Shown in pieces: positions 42,296-45,386 of a stretch of 45,386 bases of DNA. Every line of letters begins with the position of its first letter. Position 1 is the stretch's first letter. The notes under the pieces were generated by a model, which searched no databases, was not told where the DNA came from, and saw only the letters and a program-made list of their open reading frames with translations. The DNA is from Methanomassiliicoccales archaeon (GTDB lineage: Archaea > Thermoplasmatota > Thermoplasmata > Methanomassiliicoccales > UBA472), in NCBI GenBank assembly GCA_028682895.1, contig JAJRAK010000046.1:1-45386 (forward strand), given 5' to 3'. The translations under genes were made by a program, and so were the position numbers.

Positions 42296-42865
42296 TTATG
42301 CCTTTATCATTAAGGGCAATACCTGCTTTCCCTTCATGACCAGGAGCATGATGGCGGCAGCCATGTAGAAGGATATTAAGGAATATACCATCCACAAGAC
42401 ACCTACAATCATCCTCAGGCCATCATCCCCGGTGATCATTCCGTTGTAGAACAGCGCTGTTACGAAGAACGCTATTGCGGCAACAATCAGCAGGATGGGA
42501 AGCAGCTTTACCGGCTGGGCGAAGGCAACGATTGCATCGATCAGTATGATGATACCGATCAGGATGCACAACCAGCTGGACTCGTTCATTCCCATACCAG
42601 TGGCGGTGATGGTGGTGAAGAATACTGCCAGCGGTCCGAATATTGCGGTCCCGAGAAGGTTCTCGTTAAGGAATGCAGCGACTGTTGCGATAAGGCAAAC
42701 AGTTGCTACAATCGGACCGATCTTGCCGACCAGAGTAAGCAGAGTCCAGTCCGTGTCTCCTCCCAAGCCAAATCCGGCGACTGCGAAAGTAAACATGCTT
42801 ATCGCAAATAGCGCCAGAACATCGGCCATTGCCACTTTTACGTGTACATTGTTCTCTTCTGCCAT
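42296..42865 (-). CDS. Six-helix membrane protein, AceTr/SatP (GPR1-FUN34-YaaH)-like
   Basis: The 189-residue protein has six hydrophobic helices and ends with YSLISFYMAAAIMLLVMKGKQVLPL, which resembles the AWYxAxAxxL...GRTVLP end of acetate/succinate transporters of the YaaH family. The N-terminal NPA(P) motif of that family is not obvious, so the assignment is tentative; an AmiS/UreI-like channel is the nearest alternative. It has GGGAGAGAT before the ATG. A 54-codon frame ends 2 bases upstream, a palindrome lies at 42912-42923, and a hairpin terminator follows. It could move small organic acids for the acyl-CoA synthetase, by speculation only. Confidence 0.6.
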   Translation of the reverse strand: MAEENNVHVKVAMADVLALFAISMFTFAVAGFGLGGDTDWTLLTLVGKIGPIVATVCLIATVAAFLNENLLGTAIFGPLAVFFTTITATGMGMNESSWLCILIGIIILIDAIVAFAQPVKLLPILLIVAAIAFFVTALFYNGMITGDDGLRMIVGVLWMVYSLISFYMAAAIMLLVMKGKQVLPLMIKA

Positions 42866-42867
42866 TT

Positions 42868-43032
42868 CTATCTCTCCCTTTCATCGGACATGTAGAAAGG
42901 ATGAGGCTCCATGACAGCTGTCACATCTGCAGATAAATTACTACAGGTGATCATACATTGCCTTGAGTTACTCATTGTGATCCCCTCTTCCCTTCCGGTC
43001 TGTCCCATGGATTGTTTTACCAATCCTATCAT
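42868..43032 (-). CDS. Possible leader-encoded small protein
   Basis: A 54-codon frame (ATG 43032) ends 2 bases before the SatP-like start, with the ribosome site of that gene inside its last codons. An internal ATG at 42975 has GAGGGGATCACA upstream and would give 35 residues, MSNSRQCMITCSNLSADVTA onward. No family is recognised. A TATA-like AGTATATATTATC lies near 43043-43056 upstream, so the frame falls within the likely leader of the membrane gene and may be a coupled or regulatory peptide, or chance. Confidence 0.35.
   Translation of the reverse strand: MIGLVKQSMGQTGREEGITMSNSRQCMITCSNLSADVTAVMEPHPFYMSDERER
42912..42923. promoter_or_regulatory. 12-bp palindrome upstream of SatP-like gene
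   Basis: TGACAGCTGTCA, 47-58 bp before the ATG at 42865. Candidate regulator site; it also lies inside the small frame 42868-43032. Confidence 0.3.
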
Positions 43033-43056
43033 GGTATCCGCCAGGGGGGATAATAT

Positions 43057-43294
43057 ATACTTTATCGATTAAGAGGTGTTAATTGATTTTTACATTGAGC
43101 GTTGATGGATGGATGTACTAATTTGGTCATAGCTGGCCTATTTTAACATAAAATTTATATAATCACAATATATTGTATAAGTCCTCATTTATTAACGTAT
43201 TTTGAGTATCCGTTTTTAAAATAATTTTATATCTGGCTAATGTAAGTAGTTAATTTGTTGATAAAAATCTGGAGATATCAATATGATAATTAAT
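43057..43294. other. AT-rich gap between membrane gene promoter and recombinases
   Basis: No gene seen. A perfect 12-bp palindrome ACAATATATTGT sits at 43165-43176, and the T-rich minus strand after the recombinase stop (near 43264) may terminate that transcript. Composition is strongly AT-rich compared with the core genes. Confidence 0.4.
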
Positions 43295-44146
43295 TTATCG
43301 CATTTTGCTGTCTTCGATGCATCCATCCATCGATGGTAATTGTATGATCGAACCCTTTTTCTTCTTTTTTATCCGGGAGGCCACTTTGATCTGGACGCTG
43401 TTGAAGACCTCTGAAGAGATCATGGGTTGGTGTCCAGATTGTACTATCAGATCATCCCACCTTAGATGGCCAGCATAGATAGGGTTGTGCAGGATGCGGC
43501 TGATAGACCATACCGTCCAGTTGTTCATTCCCCTGGTCGTTATGGAACGGTCGTTATAATCACAAGCGATGGCCTCCATCGTCTTCCCAGATAGATACTG
43601 GGCATAGATGCTGCGAACTATCTCTGCCTCCGAGGGCTCTATGACCAGATTGCCTTCGTGCAGCCTATAGCCGAAAGGCACTCGGAAACCCAAATGACCA
43701 AGGCCGGATTCCGCTTTCTGTCTCATGCCCATGTACGTCCTTTCCCCGATCTGTTCGCTCTCCAGCTGAGCTATGCGCTGGATGATGTCGACTACGAAAC
43801 GGCCCACGGCATTGGAAGTGTCCAGAGATTCGTTCATGCTGCTGAACTTCTTCCCCCATTTCTCCAGGTTCTCCATCATTATCATGAAGTTCTTGGAGTT
43901 GCGGTGGATACGGTCCATCTTCATGACCAGAATGATGTCCCACTTATCCCGTTCTTCCATCATCCGCTGATATGCTGGCCTGTGGGTACTGCGGCCTGAA
44001 TGACCTTCATCTACGTAGTAGTCCGCGATGTCCCAGCCCTGTGCGTCGCAGAATGCCTCCAACCGCTCCCTTTGAGCGGGAAGAGAATAACCTTCCTTTG
44101 CTTGGTCCTCGGTCGATACCCTAGTGTATATGGCCACCCTAGGCAT
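43295..44146 (-). CDS. Serine recombinase (second gene of pair)
   Basis: The 283-residue protein has the resolvase catalytic domain (about 1-140): nucleophile S11 in YTRVSTEDQA, then YYVDEGHSGR and MKMDRIHRNSKNF. A Recombinase-type DNA-binding domain follows (about 155-260; GFRVPFGYRL, NWTVWSISRILHNPIYAGHL). It lacks the zinc-ribbon and long coiled coil of phage-type large serine integrases (about 450-600 residues), so it is short. It overlaps the upstream paralogue by 8 bp and is close to it along its whole length. It probably acts in site-specific inversion, excision or element transfer; no partner att site was proved. Confidence 0.9.
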   Translation of the reverse strand: MPRVAIYTRVSTEDQAKEGYSLPAQRERLEAFCDAQGWDIADYYVDEGHSGRSTHRPAYQRMMEERDKWDIILVMKMDRIHRNSKNFMIMMENLEKWGKKFSSMNESLDTSNAVGRFVVDIIQRIAQLESEQIGERTYMGMRQKAESGLGHLGFRVPFGYRLHEGNLVIEPSEAEIVRSIYAQYLSGKTMEAIACDYNDRSITTRGMNNWTVWSISRILHNPIYAGHLRWDDLIVQSGHQPMISSEVFNSVQIKVASRIKKKKKGSIIQLPSMDGCIEDSKMR

Positions 44147-44996
44147 GGGCCTCGCTCCGGAACAATGTCTTGGCGGAGATCCTCTTGGGCTTGCGTTTTG
44201 ACTTCATCCTGACAGTCCCGAGCTCCTGGGCTTCCTGGAAGATATCCTCTTGGACCAGTTTCAATTCGGGAGCATCCTGGTCTATCCCGTCCCATATCAA
44301 TTTGCCCAGGTATACACGGTTCGTCAAAATACCGTGGACCGTGGCCCTTTGCCAGTCACCACCGAACCTGGTAGGGACCCCAACGGAATCAAGATGCTTA
44401 CAGATCTGACCGATGGAGCAGAGGTCGGTAGCCATCCTGAACATCATCTGGACGACCTTGGCCTCTGCCTCATTGATGACGAGCTCGCCGCTCTCATACT
44501 TGTAGCCATAGGGCGCTGGACAGCCCAGATGACCTTTTCCCTCAAGGGCCTTCTGAGTCATGCCCACCTTGACCCTTTCACCGGTCTGCTCGCTCTCCAG
44601 TTGCGCGATGCGCTGGATGGTGTCCATGACGAAGCGGCCGATAGCGGTCGTGGTATCAAAGTTCTCCTGCATGGAATTGAACTCCTTGTTCCAGGAGCGC
44701 AGGAAATCCATCATCAGAGTGAAATTACGACTGTTCCTATGGATACGGTCCATCTTTAGGACGACCAATACATCCCAGTTGTCCTTTTCGTGCATCATCC
44801 GCTTGTATTCAGGGCGCTCAGCGCTTCTACCGCTAAAACCGTCGTCCACATACTCACTGGCCACTGACCATCCACGAGCGATGCAGTATGATCTTAATCT
44901 TTTGAGCTGGGCAGCTATGCTGAACCCCTCTCTGGCCTGGTCCTCGGTAGAGACCCTGGCATATATCGCTGCCTTCATCCGCTCATTGTCAGACAT
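44139..44996 (-). CDS. Serine recombinase (first gene of pair)
   Basis: The 285-residue paralogue of the next gene: nucleophile S16 in IYARVSTEDQAREGFS, YVDDGFSGR, LKMDRIHRNSRNF and a recombinase domain (about 160-265; GCPAPYGYKYESGE, RATVHGILTNRVYLGKLIWDG). All catalytic-domain motifs look intact, so both proteins could be active. The ATG at 44996 has AGGAGGTGAT (45008-45017), a strong ribosome site, and a TATA-like CTATATTATATA (45033-45044). The start codon itself lies in a TGTCAGACATA site that recurs upstream of the promoter. Confidence 0.9.
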   Translation of the reverse strand: MSDNERMKAAIYARVSTEDQAREGFSIAAQLKRLRSYCIARGWSVASEYVDDGFSGRSAERPEYKRMMHEKDNWDVLVVLKMDRIHRNSRNFTLMMDFLRSWNKEFNSMQENFDTTTAIGRFVMDTIQRIAQLESEQTGERVKVGMTQKALEGKGHLGCPAPYGYKYESGELVINEAEAKVVQMMFRMATDLCSIGQICKHLDSVGVPTRFGGDWQRATVHGILTNRVYLGKLIWDGIDQDAPELKLVQEDIFQEAQELGTVRMKSKRKPKRISAKTLFRSEAHA

Positions 44997-45066
44997 ATGA
45001 CCGCAGAATCACCTCCTAATTGACTTCATATGTATATAATATAGCCGACATTTGTCTGACATACGT
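44987..45066 (-). promoter_or_regulatory. Recombinase promoter framed by TGTCWGACATA sites
   Basis: TTGTCAGACATATG (44987-45000) overlaps the start codon, and TTGTCTGACATACG (45052-45065) lies upstream of the TATA-like box at 45033-45044; they match at 12 of 14 bases and each contains the near-palindrome TGTCWGACA. An overlapping GACATTTGTC repeat adds to the second site. They look like binding sites for self-repression or for the recombinase itself. Confidence 0.5.
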
Positions 45067-45386
45067 TTTACTTTTAGACTTTTTAATTGTATTTTATAGT
45101 ATGTTGCGTTATTTGCATTATTATTTAATACAATGAGTGTTTTTTAGATTTTGATATGTATGATGAGATCATAAAATTATAAAATAATATAGCTTGTTTA
45201 GTTATATGCTATATTATTTACACATGTTTTAATATTTATATTATTTAAATATATATTAATATTATATATAATCATTGTAATAATGATATTAATAAAGCTG
45301 TTAATGATATATTGTTTATTTTATTACCATTGAACGCACATATTTAAAATGAAATCAATAATATCATCCTTTTTTGTATGACTATA
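45067..45386. other. AT-rich gene-free end of the window with a long inverted repeat
   Basis: No open frame of interest is present. A perfect 12-bp-armed inverted repeat AAATAATATAGC-14-GCTATATTATTT occupies 45182-45219. The rest is low-complexity A+T-rich sequence, unlike the GC-rich core. The island apparently continues beyond the window. Confidence 0.5.

Noticed and set aside
43295-44996. IS607-type transposon with TnpB
   Set aside because: IS607 has a small (about 200-residue) serine transposase followed by tnpB. Here two 285-residue resolvase-recombinase proteins overlap and no TnpB-like RuvC protein is present.
42866-45386. CRISPR array or other regularly spaced direct repeats in the AT-rich DNA
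   Set aside because: No unit of about 25-40 bases recurs at a regular period; only isolated inverted repeats and two short direct sites were seen.

Overview
The window is archaeal chromosome. It carries eukaryote-like replication and transcription genes (FEN1, clamp-loader large subunit, Rpo7, Spt4), ribosomal proteins eS24 and eS31, deoxyhypusine synthase, the archaeal GTP-dependent dephospho-CoA kinase family, archaeal-type methionine adenosyltransferase, the wyosine enzyme Taw1 and the AcnX-type phosphomevalonate dehydratase of the archaeal mevalonate pathway. The domain mix (DUF835, HTH-CBS regulators, KaiC pairs, 2-oxoacid:ferredoxin oxidoreductase, membrane pyrophosphatase) suggests an anaerobic Thermoplasmatota lineage outside the Thermoplasmatales, perhaps near Methanomassiliicoccales. 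That placement is inference; no rRNA gene is present to confirm it.

Layout. 1-1.1 kb: the start of an SPFH/YdjI-type protein, a coiled-coil partner and a small membrane protein. 1.5-9.7 kb: two MFS transporters, a thioredoxin-domain DUF255 protein, methionine adenosyltransferase coupled to a winged-helix protein, a divergent HTH-CBS regulator, RNase Z and a small metal-site-like protein. 9.9-16.8 kb: ribulose-phosphate 3-epimerase, a DUF3052 protein, a 57-residue membrane protein, a TRAM protein, FEN1 and a 1388-residue isoleucyl-tRNA synthetase with an unusual C-terminal extension (helix-hairpin-helix segments, zinc ribbon, DUF835). 16.8-23 kb, all minus strand: phosphomevalonate dehydratase (small subunit fused to a NUDIX domain), a tRNA, the rpo7-spt4-dPCK-eS24-eS31 cluster and a K+-independent proton-pumping pyrophosphatase. 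23-37.3 kb: a KaiC-like ATPase with a partner lacking the P-loop, a prenol-kinase-like membrane protein with a TMPK-like kinase, deoxyhypusine synthase with an isocitrate/isopropylmalate-type dehydrogenase, a QueG-like ferredoxin protein, an oxidoreductase operon (delta, alpha, beta-gamma fusion), an XRE-cupin regulator with an acyl-CoA synthetase, an alpha/beta hydrolase, Taw1 and RFC large subunit.

37.4-45.4 kb is the accessory part. A 921-residue surface protein (WD/propeller-like repeats, two fibronectin III domains, C-terminal anchor) diverges from a fasciclin protein across an intergenic region with an 18-bp perfect palindrome. Beyond this the non-coding DNA becomes very AT-rich and is full of inverted repeats. 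It holds a short ribbon-helix-helix-like protein missed by length filters, an unexplained transcription unit, an acetate-transporter-like membrane protein and two tandem, overlapping, paralogous serine recombinases whose promoter is framed by near-identical TGTCWGACATA sites.

Many adjacent genes overlap by a few bases (GTGA or ATGA junctions), which points to translational coupling within operons. Many promoters show a TATA-like box about 25-30 bases before the start codon, consistent with leaderless or short-leader mRNAs. The candidates most worth following up are the IleRS fusion, the recombinase pair, the HTH-CBS/MAT intergenic circuit and the PMDh-NUDIX fusion.
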